Shown piece by piece: positions 41,444 to 51,063 of a stretch of 51,856 nucleotides of DNA. Made by a program: the position numbers and the translations under genes. The notes below the pieces were generated by a model. That model searched no databases. It was not told the origin of the DNA and worked only from the letters and a program-made list of their open reading frames with translations. Within the stretch, counting starts at the first letter, position 1. Each line of letters opens with the position of its first letter. This DNA comes from an uncultured Collinsella sp. (GTDB lineage Bacteria; Actinomycetota; Coriobacteriia; Coriobacteriales; Coriobacteriaceae): positions 1-51,856 of the forward strand of contig CAAEBN010000019.1 of the NCBI GenBank assembly GCA_900754075.1, written 5' to 3'.

Positions 41444-44071
41444 ATGAGAATCGATAAGCTAGCAATGACGTCGCGCGAGGCGCTGCAGACCGCCATGAGC
41501 ACGGCTGCTGACGCGCAGGCCGGCGCGGTGGAGCCGATTCACCTGCTGTCCGCCCTGCTCGGTGCCGGCGAGCGCAATATCTCCGTGATCATCGAGCGCA
41601 TCGGTGCCGACCCGGCCCAGCTCGCACGCTCCACGCAGGATGCCATCGACCACGCGCCTAAGGTTTCGGGCGAGGGCCAGCAGATGGGTCTTTCCAATGA
41701 GCTCGTCCGCGTCATCGAGAAGGCCGAGAAGAAGGCCACCAAGATGGGCGACAGCTTTGTGGTGACCGAGCATCTGCTGATGGCGCTTGCCGAGGACAAG
41801 GGCGAGGCGGGCCGCGTTCTGCGCGACGCCGGCGTGACCAAGGAGCGCATCGAGCAAGTCTACGAGGAGCTGCGCGGCGATGACCGCGTGACGTCTGCCG
41901 AGGACAAGACGCAGTTTGAGGCGCTGGAGCAGTACGGTCGCAACATCTGCGACCTCGCCCGCGCCGGCAAGCTCGACCCGGTCATCGGCCGTACCGATGA
42001 GATTCGCCGCACCATCCAGGTCCTGTCCCGTCGCACCAAGAACAACCCCGTGCTCATTGGTGAGCCGGGCGTCGGTAAAACGGCCATCGTCGAGGGCATC
42101 GCCCAGCGTATCGTGGCCGGCGACGTGCCGAGCACCCTGCGCGACCGCGACCTCATCGAGCTCGACATGAGCGCGCTGGTCGCCGGCGCCAAGTACCGTG
42201 GTGAGTTCGAGGACCGCTTAAAGGCCGTGCTCAAGGAGGTACAGAAGTCCGAGGGCAAGGTCATCCTGTTCATCGATGAGCTCCACACCATCGTGGGCGC
42301 GGGTGCCACCGAGGGCTCCATGGACGCCGGCAACATCCTGAAGCCGGCGCTTGCCCGTGGCGACTTGCATGCGATCGGCGCGACTACGCTCGACGAATAC
42401 CGCAAGTACATCGAGAAGGACGCGGCGCTCGCACGTCGTTTCCAGACCGTAATGGTCAGCGAGCCTACCGTCGAGGACACCATCTCGATCCTGCGTGGCC
42501 TCAAGGAGAAGTACGAGATCTTCCACGGCGTGCATATCACCGATAGCGCGCTCGTGGCCGCCGCCGACCTCTCCGATCGCTATATCGCCGACCGCTTCCT
42601 GCCCGACAAGGCCATCGACCTGGTCGATGAGGCGGCAAGCCGCCTGCGCATGGAGCTCGACAGCATGCCGGTCGAGATTGACGCCACCACGCGTCAGCTC
42701 ACCCAGCTGCAGATCGAGGAACAGGCGCTCATGAAGGAGACCGACGACGCCTCCAAGGAGCGTCTGGAGGCCCTGCGCCAAGAGATTGCCGAGGTCCAGG
42801 AAAAGCTCAACGTGCAAAAGGCCGGCTGGCTCAACCAGAAGAACGCCATCGACCACGTGCAGGAGCTCAAGGGGCAGCTCGACGAGGCCAAGAGCGAAGA
42901 GGAGCGCGCGACGCGCAACGGCGACCTGGGCCGTGCGTCCGAGCTGCGCTTCTCCGTGATTCCTGGTCTGCAGCAGCAGATTCAGGATTCCGAGGCTGCG
43001 CTCGAGGCGCAAAAGCAGCAGGACGGCGAGGGTCTCAACGAGCAGGTGACCTCCGATGAGATCGCCGAGGTCGTGAGTGCCTGGACCGGCGTGCCCGTGT
43101 CCAAGATGATGCAGGGCGAGCTCGACAAGCTGAAGGGCTTGGAGGGCGAGCTGCATAAGCGCGTCATCGGCCAGGACGAGGCCGTTTCCGCCGTCGCCGC
43201 GGCCGTGCGCCGTAGCCGTGCGGGCCTCTCCGATCCGGACAAGCCCATCGGCAGCTTCTTCTTCCTGGGCCCCACCGGCGTGGGCAAGACCGAGCTCGCC
43301 AAGGCGCTTGCCGAGTGCCTGTTCGATGACGAGCGTGCGCTCGTGCGTATCGACATGTCCGAGTACATGGAGAAGTTCAGCGTCCAGCGTCTGATCGGTG
43401 CGCCCCCGGGATACGTGGGTTACGACGAGGGCGGCCAGCTCACCGAGGCCGTTCGCCGTCGTCCGTACTCCGTGATTTTGCTCGACGAGATGGAGAAGGC
43501 CCATCCGGATGTCTTCAACGTGCTACTGCAGGTGCTCGACGACGGTCGCCTGACCGACGGTCAGGGTCGCCAAGTGTCCTTCAAGAACACGATTATCATC
43601 ATGACGTCTAACGTGGGCTCCAAGGCTATCGCCGAGCTTTCCGGCAAGGACGAAGAGGAGATGCGCCATCAGGTCGACGCGGCTATGGCTCAGACCTTCC
43701 GCCCCGAGTTTCTCAACCGTATCGACGATATCGTGGTGTTCCATCCGCTCGGCATGGCGCAGATCGAGAAGATCGTTGATATTCAGCTTGCCGACGTCCG
43801 CGCGCGCCTGGCCAAGGAGCGCATGACGCTTGCCATCACCCCGGCGGCCAAGCAGATGCTCGCCGTGGGCGGCCTGGACCCGGTCTTTGGCGCCCGTCCG
43901 CTCAAGCGTCTGGTCCAGCGCGAGGTCGTGGATGCCATCGCCGCCGCTATCATCGACGGCACTGTGCGCGAGGGCGATCAGGTGACGGTCGATGCCGACA
44001 AGGACGGCGGTTTTGCCGTCGTGTGCGACAACACCCCGGCGGCCACCTACGAGGTCCCCGACGCCGAGTAG
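41444..44071 (+). CDS. clpB: ATP-dependent disaggregase ClpB
   Basis: An 875-residue Hsp100 hexamer that rescues aggregated proteins with DnaK. In order: N domain (1-145), first AAA+ module with Walker A GEPGVGKTA and Walker B ILFIDELH, the coiled-coil middle domain (about 405-525) that marks ClpB against ClpA/C, and the second AAA+ module with GPTGVGKTE, ILLDEMEKAHPDV and the sensor GARPLKR. The ATG follows GAGAGGTGA. It is monocistronic, with a box shared with dnaK upstream and a strong terminator downstream. Confidence 0.97.
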   Translation: MRIDKLAMTSREALQTAMSTAADAQAGAVEPIHLLSALLGAGERNISVIIERIGADPAQLARSTQDAIDHAPKVSGEGQQMGLSNELVRVIEKAEKKATKMGDSFVVTEHLLMALAEDKGEAGRVLRDAGVTKERIEQVYEELRGDDRVTSAEDKTQFEALEQYGRNICDLARAGKLDPVIGRTDEIRRTIQVLSRRTKNNPVLIGEPGVGKTAIVEGIAQRIVAGDVPSTLRDRDLIELDMSALVAGAKYRGEFEDRLKAVLKEVQKSEGKVILFIDELHTIVGAGATEGSMDAGNILKPALARGDLHAIGATTLDEYRKYIEKDAALARRFQTVMVSEPTVEDTISILRGLKEKYEIFHGVHITDSALVAAADLSDRYIADRFLPDKAIDLVDEAASRLRMELDSMPVEIDATTRQLTQLQIEEQALMKETDDASKERLEALRQEIAEVQEKLNVQKAGWLNQKNAIDHVQELKGQLDEAKSEEERATRNGDLGRASELRFSVIPGLQQQIQDSEAALEAQKQQDGEGLNEQVTSDEIAEVVSAWTGVPVSKMMQGELDKLKGLEGELHKRVIGQDEAVSAVAAAVRRSRAGLSDPDKPIGSFFFLGPTGVGKTELAKALAECLFDDERALVRIDMSEYMEKFSVQRLIGAPPGYVGYDEGGQLTEAVRRRPYSVILLDEMEKAHPDVFNVLLQVLDDGRLTDGQGRQVSFKNTIIIMTSNVGSKAIAELSGKDEEEMRHQVDAAMAQTFRPEFLNRIDDIVVFHPLGMAQIEKIVDIQLADVRARLAKERMTLAITPAAKQMLAVGGLDPVFGARPLKRLVQREVVDAIAAAIIDGTVREGDQVTVDADKDGGFAVVCDNTPAATYEVPDAE

Positions 44072-44116
44072 ATTTTGGGCCATGCCTTAAAATCTGCCAG
44101 TCGTCTCTAAATGCCA

Positions 44117-44152
44117 AGGGCGGCGGATCCAATTGGGTCCGCCGCCCTTTTT
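44117..44152 (+). terminator. Terminator after clpB
   Basis: AAGGGCGGCGGATCC pairs with GGTCCGCCGCCCTT around AATTG and leads into a run of five T. Confidence 0.92.
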
Positions 44153-44204
44153 CGTGCGACAATCGATGGTGTTGAACGTGAGCACATGGCAAGGAGCTAT
44201 GCAG

Positions 44205-44399
44205 ATGAAAGACGAGAACAAGACGAACGCACCGGCGACCGATGCCGCACCCGCCGCACCCAAGCCTGCGCCCAAGCCGGCACCCAAGCCGCGCGACCCC
44301 TACATCCGTGCCGAGAACGAGGACGATGACGGCTACGATCCCTACAGCGATCGCCGCCCCGAGCGCGAGCCAATGTTCGAAGCCGATCCGTGGCGCTGA
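44205..44399 (+). CDS. Small Pro/Ala/Lys-rich acidic protein
   Basis: A predicted 64-residue soluble protein. After a short start it has three APKP repeats (APKPAPKPAPKP), then a strongly acidic segment (AENEDDDGYDPYSD) and a basic-acidic tail ending DPWR. It would be disordered. AAGGAG at 44191-44196 favours the ATG at 44205 over the one at 44199. No family is recognised. It follows the clpB terminator, so a separate promoter is needed, which was not identified. Confidence 0.6.
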   Translation: MKDENKTNAPATDAAPAAPKPAPKPAPKPRDPYIRAENEDDDGYDPYSDRRPEREPMFEADPWR

Positions 44400-44423
44400 G
44401 TGCCACCCAAAAGGCCACCAATA

Positions 44424-44490
44424 AGTTGCGGTGAAATAGGGACTGTTTTGCGGTTTGACCAGCAAAAACAGTCCCTATTTCACCGCAACT
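44424..44490. repeat. Palindrome, family A copy 2
   Basis: 26-bp perfect arms (44424-44449 and 44465-44490), beginning AGTTGCGGTGAAATAGGG, around a 15-nt centre. Only the first 15 or so bases of each arm match the copy at 132-198; the inner bases differ in both arms in a complementary way. Confidence 0.85.
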
Positions 44491-44530
44491 GCGTTAGGGA
44501 TGTGGGTGTTGGGCGGCTGTCTTCGGGCGG

Positions 44531-46033
44531 CTAGTCCTGGGCTTTGATGCTCGGCATCAGGATCTGGGCGAGGTAGTCGGTCTCGAGTTTGGTCGCGGCG
44601 TCGGCTTTACCGTCTTTGCCGACCAGTACGTTCTTGATCTGGCTATAGGTGTAGCGGTTGCCGGTCGTGAGCTCGACAAGCTCAACTGCAGTGTCCATGG
44701 GGTAGGTCGACACGGGGTCTTGCGTGCGTCCGTTGATGGTCTGGGGCACTACATACGGATAAACGGGGCCGCTGGCGTAGACGGTGTAGCCGTTGCCGAG
44801 GTTTGCCGCACCCAAAACCGCGTCGCCCTCATCGGGCGTAAAGCTCTCGCCCTCGCGCACCGCGACGAGCGTCACGAGCGGTGTGTTGGTGTCGCCGTCC
44901 AGATAAATGCACAGCGTGCTGCCGTTTTGCCAAGTCGCGACTTTGCCGTACCACTCAACGGGAATATCGAGCTGATACAGGTCCGTTGCCTTATGTCGAG
45001 CATCGGCGTCGCGGGCCGCCTGTGCCTCGCGGGAGCTCACGGCGTTGACGGCGGCGTCACGGCGCGCGGTTGCCGCCTGCTGGAGCACCTTTGCGACTGC
45101 GGCGGAGTTCACCCCGCCTTCCTCGGCATACTTGGCGGCGGCATCGATCTGGTCGTCAGTCACCGTGTCGGCCGAAGGCACCTTGAGCTTAAAGGTGGCC
45201 TGGGCACTCAAATCCTGCCCATCGCTCTTAATGGTGACCTGCGCCTTGGTGGTCGGCACGGTGTAAATGGTACCGTCGGCTGCGATGGGGGACCCAGCGA
45301 TGGAGAGCGTATAGTCGCCGGGCAGCAGCTTAATGCCGCGACCGTGTTCGTCAACGTAGAGCGTTTCGCTCACGGAAGAACCGTCGGAATCCTGGCCGCT
45401 CACCTGCACGGGAATCTTGGAACCAGTTGAGCAGTCGAGCCCTGCGGCATGCACGCCAATCTGCACCGACATCATCGTGTGTGCACTGGCGGCGACAGCG
45501 GCAGCCTGCTCTTGCTGATATCCGTTCCAGGCAGCATAGCCTGCGCCGCCGGCGACGAGCGCGACGGCCACAACGCCGGCAACCATCAGGTTGCGGCGCT
45601 TGGGCGGCATTTTACGATGACGGGCCTCGGCCTCATGTGCCGAAGGAACAGACGGTAGGGGGATATCGCCCATGGCGATGGTCTCGTCCACGGCAGGCGC
45701 AGAGCCCAGGCCGGGGAGCTCGCGGGTCAGCGAATCTTCGGCCGGCAAGCTGTCGAGCAAGATGGTTTCCTCGCTCGTGTCGGATTCGGGCTGGTCGTCG
45801 GCCTTGCATTCGGATTCCTCGTGCCCCGCCTCGTCTTCGGTGGGCGCGGTGCCATCATCTTTTGCATCCCGATCATCGGGCTGCGCCTTGATTTCCGGCT
45901 CATCCCGCACATCAACGCTCGAATCGTCAAACGCAATCTCGGCCAGTGCGATCTGGTCTAGGCTCTCCAGGGCCTCGGCACACGCTTCTGCATCTTGGGC
46001 CGCATCCTCTTGGCCCATCGTCTCATCTTTCAT
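44531..46033 (-). CDS. Single-pass membrane protein with acidic cytoplasmic domain, unknown function
   Basis: A 500-residue protein. Residues 1-140 are strongly acidic and low in complexity (for example EDEAGHEESECKADD), followed by the basic stop KMPPKRR and a transmembrane helix (about 149-170, LMVAGVVAVALVAGGAGYAA). The outer part begins with a short helix, then a beta-rich domain resembling a prealbumin-like fold (KLLPGDYTLSIAGSPI), an Ala-rich coiled segment (about 300-350) and a C-terminal alpha/beta domain (VEWYGKVATWQNGSTLCIYLDG). The layout, a long cytoplasmic tail before the anchor, recalls Coriobacterial sensor or regulator proteins, but no family is recognised. The ATG at 46033 follows GGGGGA. 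Confidence 0.75.
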   Translation of the reverse strand: MKDETMGQEDAAQDAEACAEALESLDQIALAEIAFDDSSVDVRDEPEIKAQPDDRDAKDDGTAPTEDEAGHEESECKADDQPESDTSEETILLDSLPAEDSLTRELPGLGSAPAVDETIAMGDIPLPSVPSAHEAEARHRKMPPKRRNLMVAGVVAVALVAGGAGYAAWNGYQQEQAAAVAASAHTMMSVQIGVHAAGLDCSTGSKIPVQVSGQDSDGSSVSETLYVDEHGRGIKLLPGDYTLSIAGSPIAADGTIYTVPTTKAQVTIKSDGQDLSAQATFKLKVPSADTVTDDQIDAAAKYAEEGGVNSAAVAKVLQQAATARRDAAVNAVSSREAQAARDADARHKATDLYQLDIPVEWYGKVATWQNGSTLCIYLDGDTNTPLVTLVAVREGESFTPDEGDAVLGAANLGNGYTVYASGPVYPYVVPQTINGRTQDPVSTYPMDTAVELVELTTGNRYTYSQIKNVLVGKDGKADAATKLETDYLAQILMPSIKAQD

Positions 46034-46155
46034 ATATCCCCCAAGCTCAATATCGGCTCAACACTGTACCCAAAATTGGAGCCATATAAAGCGCGTATGA
46101 AATATAAGATTTGATTTAACCTGAGCGCATCGTTCGGCCGCATCCTCGCGGCAGC

Positions 46156-46196
46156 AAAAGGCCCCCGGAACGCGAACGAATCACATTCCGGGGGCT
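46156..46196 (-). terminator. Terminator of the multi-pass membrane protein gene
   Basis: On the minus strand CCCCCGGAA pairs with TTCCGGGGG and is followed by CCTTTT. Loop of about 14 nt. The rest of 46034-46266 shows no other feature. Confidence 0.8.
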
Positions 46197-46266
46197 CTGC
46201 AATGCGTTGAGTTGCGCGGAGCCGGCTATGCTGCTTCGCGCTCAAGCGATGTCTGCGCCAGGCACG

Positions 46267-47274
46267 TTACTCGGCGTGCGCGTAATCAACCTTGGCGCGG
46301 CGGGCAGTGGCCTTCTCCCAATCGCTGGTGCCCTCAAAGACATCCTGCTTGTAGGGATTGCGGCCGAGCTTCTTGGCGCGGTAGGCGATGTAGATGATCG
46401 CGGCGACGTTGGCGATCAGCGCAGCGATCGAGACCGCGGTAGCGGCGCCGGGGTCGAGCGTGGAGTGGGTTACAAAGATGGACTCCTCCTGGAAGTACGG
46501 GAACACCTGGGCAAACATGCACCAAATGGCCAGCGTAAAGGCGCGGTTCTGGATCCAGCCGCCCTTGTTCCAGATAAAGGCGGCGACGGTGGGCGCCAGC
46601 AGCAGCGCAAAGCCGCAGAACCAGGAGTGGGTGGGCAGGCAGTTGTAGGTGTAGCAGAAGTTCCAGATATCGTAGGCGATGATGTAGACCCAGGTCATGT
46701 CGGGCCACAGCATGTCGGTCTTGTCCTCGGAGGCGTAGACGCTCCACCAACCGGTCATGCAGAAGATGTTGATGATACCGGCGATGCCGTTGAACGCGTT
46801 GTTCCAGCCGGCCAGCTGCGTGGCACCTTCGGAGGTGACCCAGGTGGACTCGCCCAGGACAAAGAAGTGATAGGCGCTCTCGAAGTCGGACACGACGGCG
46901 ATCAAGATGTTGATGGCGACGATCACAAACGGCCATGCGCGGAACCAATGCGCCTTGCCGATCTTTCCCCACTGGTACTTAATGGCGATGAAGCCCCAGC
47001 AACCGGCCAGCGCCGCGTACACCTTGGCGTAGTGGAACCAGCTGTTCTGGTACACATGGGTGGGGTTGGTGAGCGCCCACTCGGCACCCTGCGAAACGCC
47101 GACGGCGATGGCGACGCAGTAGATGGTCATGGCCAGCGGAGCCACGCCAAAGATGATGGCCGCGCCGAGCTTGGTGCGGCGGCCGACCTCGTTGAGCACG
47201 ATCAGGCCAATAAAGACCATGGCCCAGCCGGCCCAGTGGATAAGGGTATCGCTACCCCAAACATCGAACAGCAT
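46267..47274 (-). CDS. Multi-pass membrane protein, possibly DUF5692 family
   Basis: A 335-residue integral membrane protein with about nine to ten hydrophobic helices and many Trp (for example WAGWAMVFIGLIVL, HAKVYAALAGCWGFIAIKY without charged loops, and MTGWWSVYASED). Conserved-looking polar residues lie within the membrane part (NFCYTYNCLPTHSWFCG). It ends in a basic cytoplasmic tail. I recall a family of similar proteins called DUF5692, but this is memory only. It is downstream of and on the same strand as the TetR gene (63-nt gap), so both may form a unit controlled by the TetR operators. Transport or a membrane enzyme activity is possible. Confidence 0.6.
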   Translation of the reverse strand: MLFDVWGSDTLIHWAGWAMVFIGLIVLNEVGRRTKLGAAIIFGVAPLAMTIYCVAIAVGVSQGAEWALTNPTHVYQNSWFHYAKVYAALAGCWGFIAIKYQWGKIGKAHWFRAWPFVIVAINILIAVVSDFESAYHFFVLGESTWVTSEGATQLAGWNNAFNGIAGIINIFCMTGWWSVYASEDKTDMLWPDMTWVYIIAYDIWNFCYTYNCLPTHSWFCGFALLLAPTVAAFIWNKGGWIQNRAFTLAIWCMFAQVFPYFQEESIFVTHSTLDPGAATAVSIAALIANVAAIIYIAYRAKKLGRNPYKQDVFEGTSDWEKATARRAKVDYAHAE

Positions 47275-47337
47275 GCTGCTCTCCTTTCACACGCCCGCGG
47301 CCCCTCTTCTGATCGCGGACAGTTTGGCCAAATGTCG

Positions 47338-48000
47338 TCAGTTCTGGGGCTTGCGCTCCGGATACTTGGCGGTATAGCCCTCGATGTGGAGCGTCGAGGC
47401 GATGATTTCCTTGACCGTCTCGTCGGGCACATCGGGGTGCGTGCGGATATACATCAAAAGACCCATGATGAGGGTGTAGAACGTTTCGTAGACATGGTCG
47501 ATGCGCAGCTCGTGATGGGCGACAAAATCAACCACGGTGGTGTCGCAGATGTACTGAGCCACGCGCTGAACCACGTTGTGCAGAAAGCCGCCGTAGAGCG
47601 CGCCGCTGCTCGAGGTCAGGGTACTCGGCAGCTCGTGGCCGCTGGCGACCAGGCGCTTAAAGAGCGGGGCGACGGTGTCGAGCGCGCCCTCAATATCACC
47701 GACGATGCGGTTGGCATTCCACTGCTCGAGCTCGGAGATAAAACCGTCAATTGCCTCGTCCATGACGGCGGTGACGGCGGCGTCCATGTCGGCGAAGTAG
47801 TGGTAGAACAGCGAGCGCGTGCAGCCGGCTCGCTTGGTCACGGCCGATACCGATAGGTGGGACACGCCCAGCTCGGAGCTTACGGTGCGCACGGCGGTGA
47901 GGATCTCGCGACGGCGTTCGTCGCCCGTCAAGCGCTTTGCCGCGCTGTCGGATGCGGGGACGGCATTGACCGCAGAGGTATCTGCTGTGTTGTTGCCCAT
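47338..48000 (-). CDS. TetR-family transcriptional regulator
   Basis: A 220-residue regulator with a TetR N-terminal domain (about 28-75: RREILTAVRTVSSELGVSHLSVSAVTKRAGCTRSLFYHYF) and an all-helical ligand/dimer domain. The first 25 residues are an Ala/Ser-rich extension. It is divergent from the 925-residue oxidoreductase gene, with two palindromes between them, and is followed by the multi-pass membrane protein gene. It probably controls both directions. Ligand unknown. Confidence 0.9.
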   Translation of the reverse strand: MGNNTADTSAVNAVPASDSAAKRLTGDERRREILTAVRTVSSELGVSHLSVSAVTKRAGCTRSLFYHYFADMDAAVTAVMDEAIDGFISELEQWNANRIVGDIEGALDTVAPLFKRLVASGHELPSTLTSSSGALYGGFLHNVVQRVAQYICDTTVVDFVAHHELRIDHVYETFYTLIMGLLMYIRTHPDVPDETVKEIIASTLHIEGYTAKYPERKPQN

Positions 48001-48059
48001 GCGTTTGCCGCCTTTCGTCCTCTTTTGCCTGACCGTTCGCCTAACAGTCTTGAATATTG

Positions 48060-48097
48060 TTGACGGTTCGTCAATACTATTTTTGACACAATGTCAA
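48060..48097. promoter_or_regulatory. Two dyads in the TetR/oxidoreductase intergenic region
   Basis: TTGAC-GGTTC-GTCAA (48060-48074) and TTGACA-CAA-TGTCAA (48083-48097), centres 23 bp apart, about two helical turns. They lie in the only AT-rich part of the gap and probably bind the divergent TetR protein. Confidence 0.6.
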
Positions 48098-48189
48098 CTA
48101 ATGGCGGGTGAACGGCATGGGGGCATGCCTGGCCTGCAAAAAGAGGGGTGCCGCGGTCTCGCCGGGCTGTGGCAAGAGAAGGGACGACT

Positions 48190-50967
48190 ATGATTCTCAA
48201 CGGACCGGGGATTAGCTACACCGAGCCCGATATCGGTGCGGAGTTTGTGCCGCCGCTGCCGGAGCATCCGCGCGAGGCCATCGTCAAACTGTGCGAGCAC
48301 TGCACTAACCGCCTGCTGCATCGCGACGAGCTGCTGGGCTACGAGTACTGGTCGTTTGCCGAGGCCGCGACTGACGAGCAGGCCGAGGTACTCTGCAAGA
48401 TGAAGATGCGCCGTCCCTATACGCTGCCCGAGATGGTCAAGCTCACCGGCATGCCCGAGGCCGATATCGAAAAGATGCTCGACGACATGAGCTACACGGG
48501 CCTGCTCGAGTACAACTGGGAAAATCCCGAGCGCGCCAAGCAATGGGTGCTGCCCATGCTGGTGCCGGGTTCCGCCGAGTTCCTCAACATGCGCGTGAGC
48601 CAGCTCGAGGAGCATCCGGTCTATGCCAAGTTCTTTGAACAGGCATCCAAGGGTCCGCTGTCCAAGGCCACGCCGATGGTGCCGCCCGGAGGCGCCGGCA
48701 TCGGCATGCACGTCATTCCGGTCGAGAAGGCCATCGATGCCGCGAGCACCTCGGTGCCTATTGAGCATATCGAGCACTGGCTCGACAAATACGAGGGTAA
48801 GTATGCCGCTAGCACCTGCAGCTGCCGTGCAAGCCGTCGCGTTATGGGCGAGGGCTGCGCCGACGACCCGGCCGATTGGTGCATCGCCGTGGGCGATATG
48901 GCCGACTACGTGGTCGAGACCGATCGTGGCCATTACGTGACCCGCGACGAGGTCTACGACATTCTGCGCCAGGCCGAGGACAACGGCTTTGTGCACCAGA
49001 TCACCAACATTGACGGCGAGAACAAGATCTTCGCCATCTGCAACTGCAACGTCAACGTGTGCTACGCCCTGCGCACCTCGCAGCTGTTCAACACGCCCAA
49101 CCTGTCGCGCTCGGCCTATGTCGCCAAGGTCGAGAAGGACAAGTGCGTGGCCTGCGGTCGCTGCGTTGAGGTGTGTCCGGCCGGCGCCGCCAAGCTGGGC
49201 CAGAAGCTCTGCAGCAAAAAGGCGGGCGGACAGGTGCCCGAGTATTCGCGCCAGGAGCTGCCCGATGCCACCAAGTGGGACCACACCAAGTGGTCGCCCA
49301 ACTACCGCAACGACAACCGCATCGAGACGCACGAGTCCGGCACCGCGCCCTGCAAGACGGCCTGCCCCGCGCACGTTGCCGTTCAGGGCTATCTGAAGCT
49401 CGCGGCTCAGGGCCGCTATGACGAGGCCCTAGCACTCATTAAGCGCGAGAACCCGCTCCCCGCTATCTGCGGCCGTGTGTGCAACCGCCGCTGCGAGGAC
49501 GCCTGCACCCGCGGCCGTGTGGACGCCGCCGTGGCTATCGACGAGGTCAAGAAGTTCATCGCCCAGCGCGATCTTGATGCCGCGACCCGCTATGTCCCGC
49601 CCGTGGTGACGCCGACGCGCGCTGGCGGCTTCGATCAGAAGATCGCCATCATCGGTGCCGGTCCCGCCGGCCTGTCCTGCGCTTTCTACCTGGCCGAGAA
49701 GGGCTACAAGCCCGTCGTGTTCGAGAAGAACGAGCGCCCGGGCGGCATGCTCACCTACGGCATTCCCAGCTTTAAGCTGCAGAAGGACGTTATCGAGGCC
49801 GAGGTCGAGGTTATTCGCCTGATGGGTGCCGAGTTCCGCTATGGCGTGGAGGTCGGTCGCGATGTGACGCTCAATGAGCTGCGCGAGCAGGGCTTTAAGG
49901 CCTTTTATGTTGCCATCGGCTGCCAGGGCGGCCGCCTTGCCGGTATTCCGGGCGAGGATGCCGAGGACGTGACCGTGGCCGTCGACTTCTTGCGCGAGGT
50001 CAACAGCGGCAAGATCGACGCGCTGCCCGGCCGCACCATCGTGGTGGGCGGCGGCAACGTGGCCATCGACGTGGCCCGCAACGCCTGCCGTCTGGGCTCC
50101 GAGCACGTCGAGATGTTCTGCCTGGAGAGCGAGGCCCAGATGCCCGCCAGCGAGGAAGAGCGGCGCGAGGCCATCGAGGACGGCGCGCACATCAGCTGTG
50201 GTTGGGGTCCCAAGGAGGTTCACCTGGACGAGTCCGGCCGTGTGTGCGGTATCACCTTCAAGCGCTGCACGCGCGTCTTTGACGACGAGGGCCGGTTTGC
50301 GCCCGAGTACGACGAGAACGATCTGCGTCGTGTCGATGCCGACCGTGTCGTCATGTCGATTGGCCAGTCCATTGTGTGGGGCGACCTGTTGGCTGGCTCC
50401 AAGGTGGAGCTTGGCCGCGGCCAGGGTGCTCTTGCCGATCCCCAGACCTACCAGACCGCCGAGCCCGACATCTTTGTGGGCGGCGACGTCTATACCGGTC
50501 CGAGCTTTGCCATCGACGCCATCGCCGCCGGTCACGAGGCCGCCGTGTCCATCCATCGCTTTGTGCAGCCGGGCTCCACGCTCACCATCGGCCGCAACCA
50601 GCGCCGCTACACCGCGCTCGACCGCGACGACGTTGTGCTCGAGGGCTACGACAACGCGAGCCGCGAGGTTGCCCACGTGGACCGCGAGCGCGAGAAGGCT
50701 GCGCCCTTTAGCGAGTACGTCGAGACCTTTACCGAAGAGCAGGTGCGCGCCGAGACCGCCCGCTGCCTGGGTTGCGGTGCCTCGATCGTCGACCCCAACA
50801 AGTGCATCGGCTGCGGCCTGTGCACCACCAAGTGCGCGTTCGACGCCATCCATCTGGATCGCGACCGCCCCGAGTGCTCCACGATGGTCAAATACGAGCA
50901 AAAGCTCCCAAGCCTCGGCAAGTACGCGCTCAAGCGCGCCATTAAGATCAAATTTGGTCGTAAATAG
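48190..50967 (+). CDS. Large Fe-S/FAD oxidoreductase (GltD-like core with extra Fe-S modules)
   Basis: A 925-residue cytosolic flavoprotein. The N-terminal third (1-320) has no flavin fold but has cysteine motifs TCSCRASRR, EGCADDPADWC and ICNCNVNVC and ends in a ferredoxin-like CVACGRCVEVCP. The middle has the Fe-S domain of glutamate-synthase small subunits (CKTACPAHV, ICGRVCNRRCEDACTRG), then FAD binding (IIGAGPAGLSCAFYLAEKG), NAD(P) binding (VVGGGNVAIDVAR) and the closing GGDVYTGPSFAIDAIAAGHEA. The C-terminus adds CLGCGA and CIGCGLCTTKC. Such enzymes pass electrons between NAD(P)H and ferredoxin or a partner. The start at 48190 follows AAGAGAAGGGA. It precedes hypA by 96 nt. Substrate is not known. 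Confidence 0.85.
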   Translation: MILNGPGISYTEPDIGAEFVPPLPEHPREAIVKLCEHCTNRLLHRDELLGYEYWSFAEAATDEQAEVLCKMKMRRPYTLPEMVKLTGMPEADIEKMLDDMSYTGLLEYNWENPERAKQWVLPMLVPGSAEFLNMRVSQLEEHPVYAKFFEQASKGPLSKATPMVPPGGAGIGMHVIPVEKAIDAASTSVPIEHIEHWLDKYEGKYAASTCSCRASRRVMGEGCADDPADWCIAVGDMADYVVETDRGHYVTRDEVYDILRQAEDNGFVHQITNIDGENKIFAICNCNVNVCYALRTSQLFNTPNLSRSAYVAKVEKDKCVACGRCVEVCPAGAAKLGQKLCSKKAGGQVPEYSRQELPDATKWDHTKWSPNYRNDNRIETHESGTAPCKTACPAHVAVQGYLKLAAQGRYDEALALIKRENPLPAICGRVCNRRCEDACTRGRVDAAVAIDEVKKFIAQRDLDAATRYVPPVVTPTRAGGFDQKIAIIGAGPAGLSCAFYLAEKGYKPVVFEKNERPGGMLTYGIPSFKLQKDVIEAEVEVIRLMGAEFRYGVEVGRDVTLNELREQGFKAFYVAIGCQGGRLAGIPGEDAEDVTVAVDFLREVNSGKIDALPGRTIVVGGGNVAIDVARNACRLGSEHVEMFCLESEAQMPASEEERREAIEDGAHISCGWGPKEVHLDESGRVCGITFKRCTRVFDDEGRFAPEYDENDLRRVDADRVVMSIGQSIVWGDLLAGSKVELGRGQGALADPQTYQTAEPDIFVGGDVYTGPSFAIDAIAAGHEAAVSIHRFVQPGSTLTIGRNQRRYTALDRDDVVLEGYDNASREVAHVDREREKAAPFSEYVETFTEEQVRAETARCLGCGASIVDPNKCIGCGLCTTKCAFDAIHLDRDRPECSTMVKYEQKLPSLGKYALKRAIKIKFGRK

Positions 50968-51063
50968 GTAACCATGGCGGGTAAGGGGACGGCGCAGACT
51001 AGATTTCGCCGTCCCCTTGCTTTGAGTTTGCATCGAATCAACCTCTGCAGAAAGGGTTTCGCC

